Shown here in pieces: positions 7,988 to 15,857 of a stretch of 64,000 nucleotides of DNA. The translations under genes and the position numbers were made by a program. Position 1 is the first letter of the stretch; every line of letters begins with the position of its first letter. The notes beneath the pieces were generated by a model, which worked only from the letters and a program-made list of their open reading frames with translations, did no database searches and was not told the origin of the DNA. This DNA is from Pelagimonas phthalicica (GTDB lineage Bacteria > Pseudomonadota > Alphaproteobacteria > Rhodobacterales > Rhodobacteraceae): positions 744,001 to 808,000 of the forward strand of contig NZ_SOAP01000001.1 in the NCBI RefSeq assembly GCF_004364805.1, in the 5' to 3' direction.

Positions 7988-9978
7988 GGTTTTCCAACTC
8001 CGGGCAAATTAAGGTCGGATTTCTGAAACGAGGGCATCAATGAAACAAGCCTCTCGGCATTGGGATTCAAAGCGACCAGGTTTTCAACCGCTTTGATATC
8101 GGTCAAATCCAAGGCTGAAAGGTAAGGCAAAGCCAAATACATCAAATCCACATCGACATGCGGGCCGGTTTCGACCGCATGGATCGGATAGGCCAAAAGC
8201 CGCAATTGCGCTGTCGAGGCAAACCGCAACGTATTCAAGAGCGTCAGTTTTTGTGGCCGCGGATTGACCAGCAATTTCGCAACCAGCGCCGCGCGTGATG
8301 CCACGTCATTGGCCTTGGGCTGATGGTGGCGCACCCGATGCCCCAATTGCCTCAAACGCTCGGCAACCTCCTCCGCTTCCTCACTGAACCGACCATCGAT
8401 CAAAGCAATGTCGAGCGGCGTCTCGGGATCTAATCCTTCGCAGCTTTCGAAAACAACCAAATCATGTTGGGTGGCATTCATGATGACCAGGTGCTCTGGC
8501 ACCTCTGGCGGGTTCAATTCTGGCCATCCCGATGGTGGGGAGGGTGCCACATCCTTGATCAAATCATAAAGGTCTTTTTGGTAGTCAAAATAGCTCCAGG
8601 CATCCTTGATCTTTTTGACAGCCTGACCGGAATGCGCGTTCACCAGATCCAGATCATCCACATATGACAGCACGGCCTGCGCCATTGCGGCGAGGTCATA
8701 AATGTCAACAATCTGCCCGCAATCGTCACCAATCAGCTCGGGTGCGCCGCCGCCCTCCCGAAAGGCAACAACCGGCAGCCCGCAGATCATGGCTTCGTGG
8801 ATCACACAAGGAAACGGATCCGCCCGCGCGGTCAGCAAGAACAGATCGCCCCCCAGAAAAACCTGTTCAATCTCAGGCGTAGAGGGCAAAAACCGAACTC
8901 TGTCTTCTATCCCATGGGCGCGAACAGCCTCTTGCGGATAGGAAAAACTCGGGTCCGGCTTACCATACCACAAAAAATAGACCGGGCGATCTGCGGGCAA
9001 AGCGTCAAGGCAAAGCTTTGCCGTATCGACAAACAGATCCCCGCCCTTTCGGACATCCATCGTTCCGACGTTCAAAACGATAAACGCGTCCTCTTCCAGA
9101 CCCAGGTTTTCGCACAAGGTTCGACGACATCGCATGCGGTCCATACTGCCAAAGCCATCGGTCAATAATCCCTGTCCGCGCACCCAAGCTTTGGACATGT
9201 CCATGTCCGAAAACTTGGCGGCGGCTTTCTTAACGAACTCAGAGGGGAACACGACCTTTTCGGAACAAGCGCCGAATTCAGTGAACTTTTCACGGCCGTA
9301 ATAGGCTGCGATTTCGTGGATCAGCGAAATCATCGGAACGCCTTGGCGTGCCAGCCCTTGCGCGATCCGCAAGGATTCTGCCGAATTCACAAGGGCAAGG
9401 ACCGGTTGATTGTTCTGAAAAACACCTTGCCGATCAAAGAGCCTTGCAATTTCGGCAAAGGCCTCATCATCCGAAAACCCTTTGTCATGGCGGTTTCTGG
9501 ACATCACATAGGTATGCGAAAGCTCCTGAAACTCTTCCAAACGTTCACCACCATCGTCCAGGATCGAAAAACACTCAAACGCGCCGCTTTTGCTAAACAT
9601 CTCAAGCAAACGCAAAATGATCGCGGGGGCTCCGGTCCGAGAGGCGTCATGGCTGACGAAAACCAGCCGGGGTTTGTGTTGCAGTTTCGATGCCAAATAG
9701 GCGTCCAAAGGAGGGACACCGTAATGCGATGAGTGGTCCAATCCATGAAAGACATATCGCTCGCTAAACCATTCATTCGGTCGGCGCTTTTCCTGGCGAC
9801 CGAACCTTTCGAAATGACGCAACGGGTTGATATTGGCCTCGCGCACATCCTGGTTCACCCGCAGATAATAATCGCCGTCAAACAGGTCTTTGACATCAGC
9901 ATCAATTGCGGGCGGCAAAGCCCTCCGCAAGGCGCGTCTGAAAAGGCTTGTAGGGTCTCGATCCTTGTCATCTAGCAT
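7984..9978 (-). CDS. GT4-family glycosyltransferase with N-terminal DxxYY repeat
   Basis: A 664-residue protein. The central part (about 105-470) is a GT-B glycosyltransferase: RLVFVSHDASRTGAPAIILR starts the acceptor domain, FIVLNVGTMDVRKGGDLFVD starts the nucleotide-sugar domain, and PFPCVIHEAMICGLPVVAF is the family 4 sugar-binding motif with the expected Glu. Before it, residues 28-75 carry the unit LFDGDYYLRVNQDVREANINP found repeatedly in the upstream gene. The last 170 residues are not recognisable. It overlaps its neighbours by 7 and 4 bases. The likely role is building an exopolysaccharide, LPS or protein-linked glycan in the cytoplasm. Confidence 0.8.
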   Translation of the reverse strand: MLDDKDRDPTSLFRRALRRALPPAIDADVKDLFDGDYYLRVNQDVREANINPLRHFERFGRQEKRRPNEWFSERYVFHGLDHSSHYGVPPLDAYLASKLQHKPRLVFVSHDASRTGAPAIILRLLEMFSKSGAFECFSILDDGGERLEEFQELSHTYVMSRNRHDKGFSDDEAFAEIARLFDRQGVFQNNQPVLALVNSAESLRIAQGLARQGVPMISLIHEIAAYYGREKFTEFGACSEKVVFPSEFVKKAAAKFSDMDMSKAWVRGQGLLTDGFGSMDRMRCRRTLCENLGLEEDAFIVLNVGTMDVRKGGDLFVDTAKLCLDALPADRPVYFLWYGKPDPSFSYPQEAVRAHGIEDRVRFLPSTPEIEQVFLGGDLFLLTARADPFPCVIHEAMICGLPVVAFREGGGAPELIGDDCGQIVDIYDLAAMAQAVLSYVDDLDLVNAHSGQAVKKIKDAWSYFDYQKDLYDLIKDVAPSPPSGWPELNPPEVPEHLVIMNATQHDLVVFESCEGLDPETPLDIALIDGRFSEEAEEVAERLRQLGHRVRHHQPKANDVASRAALVAKLLVNPRPQKLTLLNTLRFASTAQLRLLAYPIHAVETGPHVDVDLMYLALPYLSALDLTDIKAVENLVALNPNAERLVSLMPSFQKSDLNLPGVGKP

Positions 9979-12785
9979 GACGTCAGCCCCTCCTGAAACC
10001 TCATCCGGTCGGCTATGCGTGGGTTCAGCGCCGCCATTTCCGAAATGATATCGGCATTTGCCACCAAGATTTCATCCGTCAGGTCAGCAAAGTTGTAGAT
10101 CTCGGCCAGTTCAGATTGGACGCCGTCCAACACCCAAAGCACCCTGTCAAAGCTGGCTATGTCCTGCACCGACAGCCCCGCACTCAACCCACGCACATTG
10201 TATTCAGTCGCGCCATCCACATGCAAAGCCGCCTTGGCCCCCATCGAAAGTGGGGATGTCATTAACTGGTGTCTGGTGAACCTGATCGGCCCGGTTGGGA
10301 GTTTGGTCTCTCGCTCGGCATCAAGATCGGCCAGCACTTTGGCAACGGAGGCTCCGGCAATAACCAAGACCCTTTGCGGCGGGCTGAACAGCAACTGTTT
10401 TAGGAACGGTTCTTGCAGAGACAAGGCACTTGAACAGTGGTTAAGCTCTGACAGGAACGCCATAACAGGTTTAATCTTGGGGAAGTCTTGCTGATCGATG
10501 GCAAGGTCATTTTCCACTTGCTCGGCCAACCCTTTCAATCTGGATACGATTTCAGGCAGCGCAAAGGGCGAGCAAATCGCCGCTTCTCCGCCAGGCTGAA
10601 TGTCGCCCCTCGCCCCGCTGATAGATATCGTCGCGAGCCCCAGGTTTTGCGCATAGGCACGCACATTTGCGTCCCCGCCCCCCCGTTTCGTGTCCAGGAA
10701 TACGTCAGAGGCCGCCAAAACCTCGGCAAGATCCATGTCCTTGACAGTCGTGAACACCTCGGATTGGTCCGACAGCTCGGCAAAATAAGTTCCGTAAAAA
10801 TGCGCGGTATTGGCATAAGTTGGACCATCCCCAGCCCAGATAAAGTGAACATCCCGTTCACAGGCCCATTCGGTGCGGAACTTCGCCCCAATGACCCCGA
10901 AAAAATCTATGCCACTGTCTAGAGAAAAGGGCCCCTGCCCCGCTACAACAAATGCATCAGACGCGACGCCAAGCCGTTCTCGCATCTCTACACGACTGGG
11001 CGGTTTCTGCGCCTGACGCGCACCCAAGAGGACACCGGTGGTGTAGCCAAGTGTAGACGAAGCTGAAATGCCGCCTGGCAAAGATTTGGGTCCCCCGTCC
11101 TGCCCAGCCTGAGATGTAAGAACATGATCAACATGCTTTTCTAAAAGCTGTGCGGCATCTTCACTGTCAGGCTCCGGCCACATCTTGGAAAAGACAACGT
11201 TTTTACCCGCTAGGTCATGCAAAACCTCAAGCAGTGACAGGTCTTGGTCCGTTTGAAAAAAAGCAATCTCAGGCAGGTTGCCGGACAACGCCTGACGCAA
11301 ACGGGCAAGGCTGTTTCTCAGATGGGCCTCATACCCTTTTTGGTTTTTGGGGGGCAGGTGCCAGATATGGGCGCAGTTGGAAAATTCTCGGCTCAACGCC
11401 CCGCTAGCACGCGTCACAATCACCACATCGAGGCCCAGCGCGCCAAGCTGCAAACGCAACGCGGCGCTAAGCGTGCGGTTAATCGCCGTATCGTCCAGAT
11501 TGTCGAGTGCAAACATAACCCGTCTGCGCAGATGCCAACCGCGCTGAAAATACGCTTTGACCGGGCTTTCGTCATCAACGCCCAGGAAAGCCAGTTGCTC
11601 GGCGATGTATTTTACATTGATCAAGCCATTTGGCGGCCGTTGCTTTGGATTGCCGTGGCGCAGGTAGTGGTCTCTGATTGCTGCAGGCTCTTCTTGAGTA
11701 GCCAGATCACCTTTGTTTTGGTTCTTCCAATAGACCGGATCAAACTCGGGGATTACCTGTGACGGCACCATCTCAGGTCGCGTCGCCAGCAATGTTTCCA
11801 TCGCCAATCCCGTATTCGCCGAGGCCTGAGCATGGAGTTGAGATTGCGCGAACCTCACAATGGAAAGACCTGTCGCCGAGGAATGCCCCCCCTGCAAAAA
11901 ATGCTCCAGAGGCACGTCGCACTCGCCAATCCGCGCCCGGTAATGCTCGGTTTCGAAAAACGCAGACGGGTTCAAACCCGCCTGTTGGCCATGGGTGATG
12001 TAATGCTCAAACGGGCGCTGCGGTGTAATTTCGAACCTGTCTTCCGCATCCTTGACGTAAAAATCAGGATCGAACAGAGGCTGAGGTGAGTGCGCCCCAT
12101 CGGAGACCAAATAGTGATAGACGGCTCGTTTGATGCCGTGATCTTCACCCAACTGGGCGCGATAGAAATCGAGATCGAACAACACATGTGTCGAAACATC
12201 CTCTTCAGCCATCCAATAGGCTGCAAAGGTGTCTCGATAGTTTTCAAACCTCTGGTCAAGCTGGCGCCCCAAATAGCCGAGATCGACCAGCGGATGTGGT
12301 CTTTCAACGAAAAACGCGCCAGAAAATAGCGCATTGTGAAATCCGTTTGGCGTGGAAAGCTCCTGTTGGTGACGCAAATAGGCTTCGTCAATGAAAGGGT
12401 GAACCGCCGATAGGTCAGCCCCCTCTCTCAGCCGTGACAGGCAATCACGAATTGCGACAACAGGATCTTGGGGCAGGTGCACGTGCCGAGACAGATAAAA
12501 CGCTGGGTCAAAAATCGGGTTTGGCGAAACGCCGCGCGGCAGCCCGACCTGCAAATACTGCAAGACACCATTTTCTGTCCCGCTATCCTGCCCGCAAACC
12601 GTTCTGCAATGAATGTCGTCGAACAGCACATTGGGGGAAAATGGTGTCGGGTTCGACGGATCCAAAATCTCGGCCAGTAACCGCTCATTTGAAAGCGACT
12701 GCGCCTCCTCATACCGTCCACGCACATAGTCAAGATCGAAAAACCACGGGTGGATATCGGCAAAATTCATATTTCGGTCAGGCAT
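9972..12785 (-). CDS. Large glycosyltransferase-like protein with tandem DxxFY repeats
   Basis: A 937-residue protein. The first 330 residues hold degenerate units of about 45-55 residues with the pattern hydrophobic-Asp-x-x-Phe-Tyr, then Pro...HYL...G...G..P; examples are PIFDPAFYLSRHV, VLFDLDFYRAQLG and PLFDPDFYVKDAED. The middle and C-terminal half reads as a GT-B fold (VFVAGQGPFSLDSGIDFFG; EVLAASDVFLDTKRGGGDAN; GLATISISGARGDIQPGG). The usual family 4 Glu motif is not obvious, so donor chemistry is unsure. Its start overlaps the galE stop by eight bases, indicating coupled translation in one polysaccharide operon. Confidence 0.65.
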   Translation of the reverse strand: MPDRNMNFADIHPWFFDLDYVRGRYEEAQSLSNERLLAEILDPSNPTPFSPNVLFDDIHCRTVCGQDSGTENGVLQYLQVGLPRGVSPNPIFDPAFYLSRHVHLPQDPVVAIRDCLSRLREGADLSAVHPFIDEAYLRHQQELSTPNGFHNALFSGAFFVERPHPLVDLGYLGRQLDQRFENYRDTFAAYWMAEEDVSTHVLFDLDFYRAQLGEDHGIKRAVYHYLVSDGAHSPQPLFDPDFYVKDAEDRFEITPQRPFEHYITHGQQAGLNPSAFFETEHYRARIGECDVPLEHFLQGGHSSATGLSIVRFAQSQLHAQASANTGLAMETLLATRPEMVPSQVIPEFDPVYWKNQNKGDLATQEEPAAIRDHYLRHGNPKQRPPNGLINVKYIAEQLAFLGVDDESPVKAYFQRGWHLRRRVMFALDNLDDTAINRTLSAALRLQLGALGLDVVIVTRASGALSREFSNCAHIWHLPPKNQKGYEAHLRNSLARLRQALSGNLPEIAFFQTDQDLSLLEVLHDLAGKNVVFSKMWPEPDSEDAAQLLEKHVDHVLTSQAGQDGGPKSLPGGISASSTLGYTTGVLLGARQAQKPPSRVEMRERLGVASDAFVVAGQGPFSLDSGIDFFGVIGAKFRTEWACERDVHFIWAGDGPTYANTAHFYGTYFAELSDQSEVFTTVKDMDLAEVLAASDVFLDTKRGGGDANVRAYAQNLGLATISISGARGDIQPGGEAAICSPFALPEIVSRLKGLAEQVENDLAIDQQDFPKIKPVMAFLSELNHCSSALSLQEPFLKQLLFSPPQRVLVIAGASVAKVLADLDAERETKLPTGPIRFTRHQLMTSPLSMGAKAALHVDGATEYNVRGLSAGLSVQDIASFDRVLWVLDGVQSELAEIYNFADLTDEILVANADIISEMAALNPRIADRMRFQEGLTSC

Positions 12786-13791
12786 TTAACGTAACTGTCT
12801 CGCAGGCTTTCGGCTGCCAATCCAAACAATGCCAACGTGCCGCTGTATGGATTATGTTTTCAAGAGATGAGTGTTTGGCTTCAAACCCGAGAAGGCGTTT
12901 GGCTTTGGCCGGATCAGAAATCAAAGACGCGGGATCACCTGGGCGGCGAGGTTCCTGGCGAAACGGTACCGAGGTATTCAATTCTGCTTCCACTGCCTTG
13001 ATCACCTCAAACACCGAATATCCCTTGCCGACACCAAGATTGAAGACATCTGTTCGCCCGCCATTCAACAAATAAGAGCAGGCGGCCGCGTGGGCCTCGG
13101 CAAGATCCGAAACATGGATATAGTCGCGAACGGCCGACCCGTCGGACGTGTCATAATCGTCTCCGAAAACGGCAAAATCATCAATTCGGCCCAGAGCGGA
13201 AAGGATCGCGCGCGGAATAAGATGGGTCTCTTGACGATGGGCTTCACCGACTTCCAAATCCGCATCCCCCCCGGCCGCATTGAAGTAACGCAGGCTCACA
13301 CTTCTCAGATCGTAAGCTGCAGAAAAATCCTGCAAGATCTGTTCCACCATGCGCTTGCTGCGGCCATAGGGGTTGATCGGCTGCTGCTGGGTCTCCTCAG
13401 TGATCAAGGACACATCTGGCGTGCCATAGGTTGCGCAGGTCGACGAAAAGATGATCGGGATATTGCCAGCATCTGCGGCGGCCTGGACGACATTCAACGA
13501 GCCAAGCGTGTTGTTTTCATAGTACTTGGCGGGGTCACTGACGGACTCCCCCACATAGGCCAGCGCGGCAAAATGAATGATCGCAGCCGGCGCGACTTTG
13601 GCAATTGCGGCGTCCAAATCAGGTTTGGATCTGATGTCGCCTAGGATCAGCTCCCCCCATTTCACAAACGCGCCGTGCCCATCTGACAGATTGTCAAACG
13701 TCACAGGATCAAAGCCTTTCTGACGCAGCTTTTTACAGGTGTGGCTGCCGATATACCCGGCCCCACCTAGAACAAGTATCTTTTGGGTCAT
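12778..13791 (-). CDS. galE: UDP-glucose 4-epimerase
   Basis: A 337-residue short-chain dehydrogenase family epimerase interconverting UDP-glucose and UDP-galactose. The NAD-binding motif is GGAGYIGSHTCKKLR at the N-terminus; FSSTCATYGTP supplies the catalytic Ser/Thr; and NPYGRSKRMVE has the YxxxK pair. Length equals the family norm (about 330-340). It is first in the minus-strand operon, so it probably supplies UDP-galactose for the two glycosyltransferases downstream. The 200 bases upstream are AT-rich and shared with the divergent sulfotransferase gene. Confidence 0.93.
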   Translation of the reverse strand: MTQKILVLGGAGYIGSHTCKKLRQKGFDPVTFDNLSDGHGAFVKWGELILGDIRSKPDLDAAIAKVAPAAIIHFAALAYVGESVSDPAKYYENNTLGSLNVVQAAADAGNIPIIFSSTCATYGTPDVSLITEETQQQPINPYGRSKRMVEQILQDFSAAYDLRSVSLRYFNAAGGDADLEVGEAHRQETHLIPRAILSALGRIDDFAVFGDDYDTSDGSAVRDYIHVSDLAEAHAAACSYLLNGGRTDVFNLGVGKGYSVFEVIKAVEAELNTSVPFRQEPRRPGDPASLISDPAKAKRLLGFEAKHSSLENIIHTAARWHCLDWQPKACETVTLNA

Positions 13792-13991
13792 AAATGGAAG
13801 AACCTCTCCGAAGCCCGCGTCGACCGCTTGTCAATTGAAAAAGGTTACAAATTTAGTACATTAAGCCCGAACATGAAATCGAACTTTATTAATTTGAGTC
13901 AAGAAAAAAACATCCGCAGCTCATGTTTACCTTAGGTCGCCTGCAAAACACGCATGCACTATGGAGCAAATTCTGGAGTGGGATCACCTGT

Positions 13992-14702
13992 ATGAAAAAG
14001 CATCTTGTCAACGTCCACATCCCGAAATCTGCAGGCAGCGCCTTGCGCGCCAATCTCGCAACTCTCTTCCCCACGGACGATCAAGGCCGAACCTTTGTGC
14101 TGGGTGTTTCGCCGAACAAAGAGAGGGAATATCACGACGGCCTGCGTCAGGGTTTCGACGCGACGCTTCCGCGCCTGTTCGACCTCAGCCATCGCATGAT
14201 CTCAGGCCATTACAGATATCGAGATATCGCGGATATCCTGGCCCCTTACCGTGCGCGGCTGTCGTTGATCACCTTCTTACGTGACCCGGCCTGGCGCACC
14301 TTGTCGGATTATTATTACAGCATCTCGACAAAGAACCCTGGTGCCGAGACGTTCCATGCGACCTATCCGACATTTGAACACTACATGAGCAACCCGGGCG
14401 AAATGAACAAAATGTCGGATTTCCTACGCCTGGACGAAACGGAAACCGTCCAAGACGTTCTGCTCCACGCCTACCGCGACTTTGACTTTGTCGGGATCAC
14501 TGAGCACTTCACCCAAGATCTGGAGTTCATCGCCAATTCGCTTGGGCAAACCATCGATACTGAACGGCGGGAAAATGAAAACAAGAACAAAGACAAGATG
14601 ATCGAGGCGTATGAGAAATTTGCGCCCATATTGCGAGACGTATTGAGTGAAGATTATACCCTGTACGAAGGTGTGCTGGAGCATCGCGGGCTGTCGAACT
14701 AG
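13992..14702 (+). CDS. Carbohydrate sulfotransferase family protein (PAPS-dependent)
   Basis: A 236-residue protein from the ATG at 13992; an in-frame ATG at 13923 would add 23 poorly conserved residues. VNVHIPKSAGSALRANL is the 5'-phosphosulfate-binding loop of Sulfotransfer_2 proteins, with FLRDPAWRTLSDYYYS as the 3'-phosphate loop. The C-terminal region is charged (RRENENKNKDKMIEAYEKFA) and fits the family. No signal peptide is seen, so it acts in the cytosol or at the membrane face. It diverges from the galE glycosylation operon, which suggests sulfation of the same glycan. This is inference from context. Confidence 0.75.
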   Translation: MKKHLVNVHIPKSAGSALRANLATLFPTDDQGRTFVLGVSPNKEREYHDGLRQGFDATLPRLFDLSHRMISGHYRYRDIADILAPYRARLSLITFLRDPAWRTLSDYYYSISTKNPGAETFHATYPTFEHYMSNPGEMNKMSDFLRLDETETVQDVLLHAYRDFDFVGITEHFTQDLEFIANSLGQTIDTERRENENKNKDKMIEAYEKFAPILRDVLSEDYTLYEGVLEHRGLSN

Positions 14703-14749
14703 CGCAGCAATGTTTGTGATGGCTTAGGCGCTCTGAACGTCTAGGGTCA

Positions 14750-14965
14750 AGATGCATTGATTTGGCACCACTGGTTTACCTGATCTTGTTCCTGACAAGG
14801 CGCATCGACGTAGAAATACTGGTTGTATTTCAAGGCGATGTAACGCAGATCAGGGGCAAGATCAGGTAAATCTTGCAGACGCAGGAAGAGGCGCCAAATC
14901 AATGCATCCTGACCCCAAGTCATTTGCACATCACAACAATAAACCACTAGATGCAGACCAATATC
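14750..14965 (-). pseudogene. C-terminal remnant of an unidentified protein
   Basis: On the minus strand this stretch encodes about 70 residues that read like real protein (DVQMTWGQDALIWRLFLRLQ, then LKYNQYFYVDAPCQEQDQV) and end at a normal stop. The reading frame continues rightward only as antisense of the aldolase fragment, so the 5' part of the gene has been lost. Its location beside glycan genes suggests a surface-polysaccharide protein, but I do not recognise the family. It may be a chance open frame. Confidence 0.3.
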
Positions 14966-14997
14966 CGAGCAGCCGTTGACCCCAAAGCTTTGGCGCG

Positions 14998-15555
14998 TTG
15001 ACCTTCCGCAATGGTGGGATAGAAGAAACAGGTCTGGGTGCCGGGGTGCAAAGCATTCTGGTCTCCATTGTCGAAAGCGGAGCACAGGCCAAGGATCTGG
15101 TTGCAGCCGTGACCTATCCGCCCCGGGGCGTGCGCGGCGTTGGATCCGCCCTTGCCCGCGCGTCGGAATTTTCGGCAATCCCCGATTACCTGACCACAGC
15201 AGACGAACAAATCTGCCTGCTCGTGCAGGTCGAAAACCGCGCCGGAATGGCCGCCCTGGACGATATTCTGGCCACCGATGTGGACGGTGTCTTTTTTGGA
15301 CCGTCAGATCTGGCCGCGGATATGGGCCATATCGGCCAAGCGGGCCACCCCGAGGTCAAAGCCGCAGTTCTGGACGCCATCAAGCGCATTGTCGCGGTAG
15401 GTAAGGCCGCCGGTATTCTGACGCTTGACCAAGAGACGCAACGCGCTTGCCTGGACCTTGGAGCTACCTTTGTCGCAACCGATATCGATGTGACCCTGTT
15501 CGCACGCAATATGCGGGCGGCGGCAAAACAGGCCAAAGCGGTGCGCGACGAATAG
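14998..15555 (+). pseudogene. HpcH/HpaI-type aldolase, N-terminally truncated
   Basis: A 185-residue frame matching the C-terminal two-thirds of HpaI (2-keto-3-deoxy acid / 4-hydroxy-2-oxoheptanedioate aldolase). Matching segments are GAGVQSILVSIVES, YPPRGVRGVGSALARAS, LLVQVENRAG with the metal-binding Glu, and DGVFFGPSDLAADMG with the metal-binding Asp. The family is about 250 residues; the first 70-80, with the catalytic His, are absent. The only in-frame start is a TTG, a stop lies 7 codons upstream, and another frame upstream (PQWWDR) may be a frameshifted remnant. It abuts an unrelated gene fragment, so a rearrangement junction is likely near 14960-15020. Confidence 0.7.
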
Positions 15556-15857
15556 GGTCGCGGCACCAACGCTACATACCTTCAGGAAATACCACCATCC
15601 TCAGCGTTTCTTTTGTTGTGGGTCAAGCTTGGCAACCAAATCCAGTTTTGTAATCAAACCCGTTTAGTGACCCAACCGGCGGCCTTGCGGACACGCAATC
15701 ACAATTGGGCAGTTCCTGACCAGCGAACACACCCTCAAACAGTCAACTATTCCAGCAGGTCAAATGCACCTTTTATCTGTGCGGCAAAAACAATATCCAT
15801 CTAAAAGTGTAAAACCACCGCATAAGTTGAATTTGTGTCCTATTAGAAAGCCGAACC
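15556..15857. other. Intergenic region before the RTX enzyme gene
   Basis: About 300 AT-richer bases between the aldolase remnant and the RTX gene. A spaced inverted repeat GGGTCA...TGACCC spans about 15619-15674. I see no convincing promoter, RNA gene or coding frame. The ribosome-binding site before 15858 is weak. Confidence 0.4.

Noticed and set aside
13792-13991. Promoter search in the AT-rich galE/sulfotransferase gap
   Set aside because: Several TTGAC-like and TA-rich strings occur but no -35/-10 pair with 16-18 spacing is convincing on either strand.
14976-15404. Alternative plus-strand frame through the aldolase fragment
   Set aside because: Downstream it is an Arg/Gly-rich shadow of the aldolase frame. 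Only its first few codons (PQWWDR) might be a frameshifted remnant.
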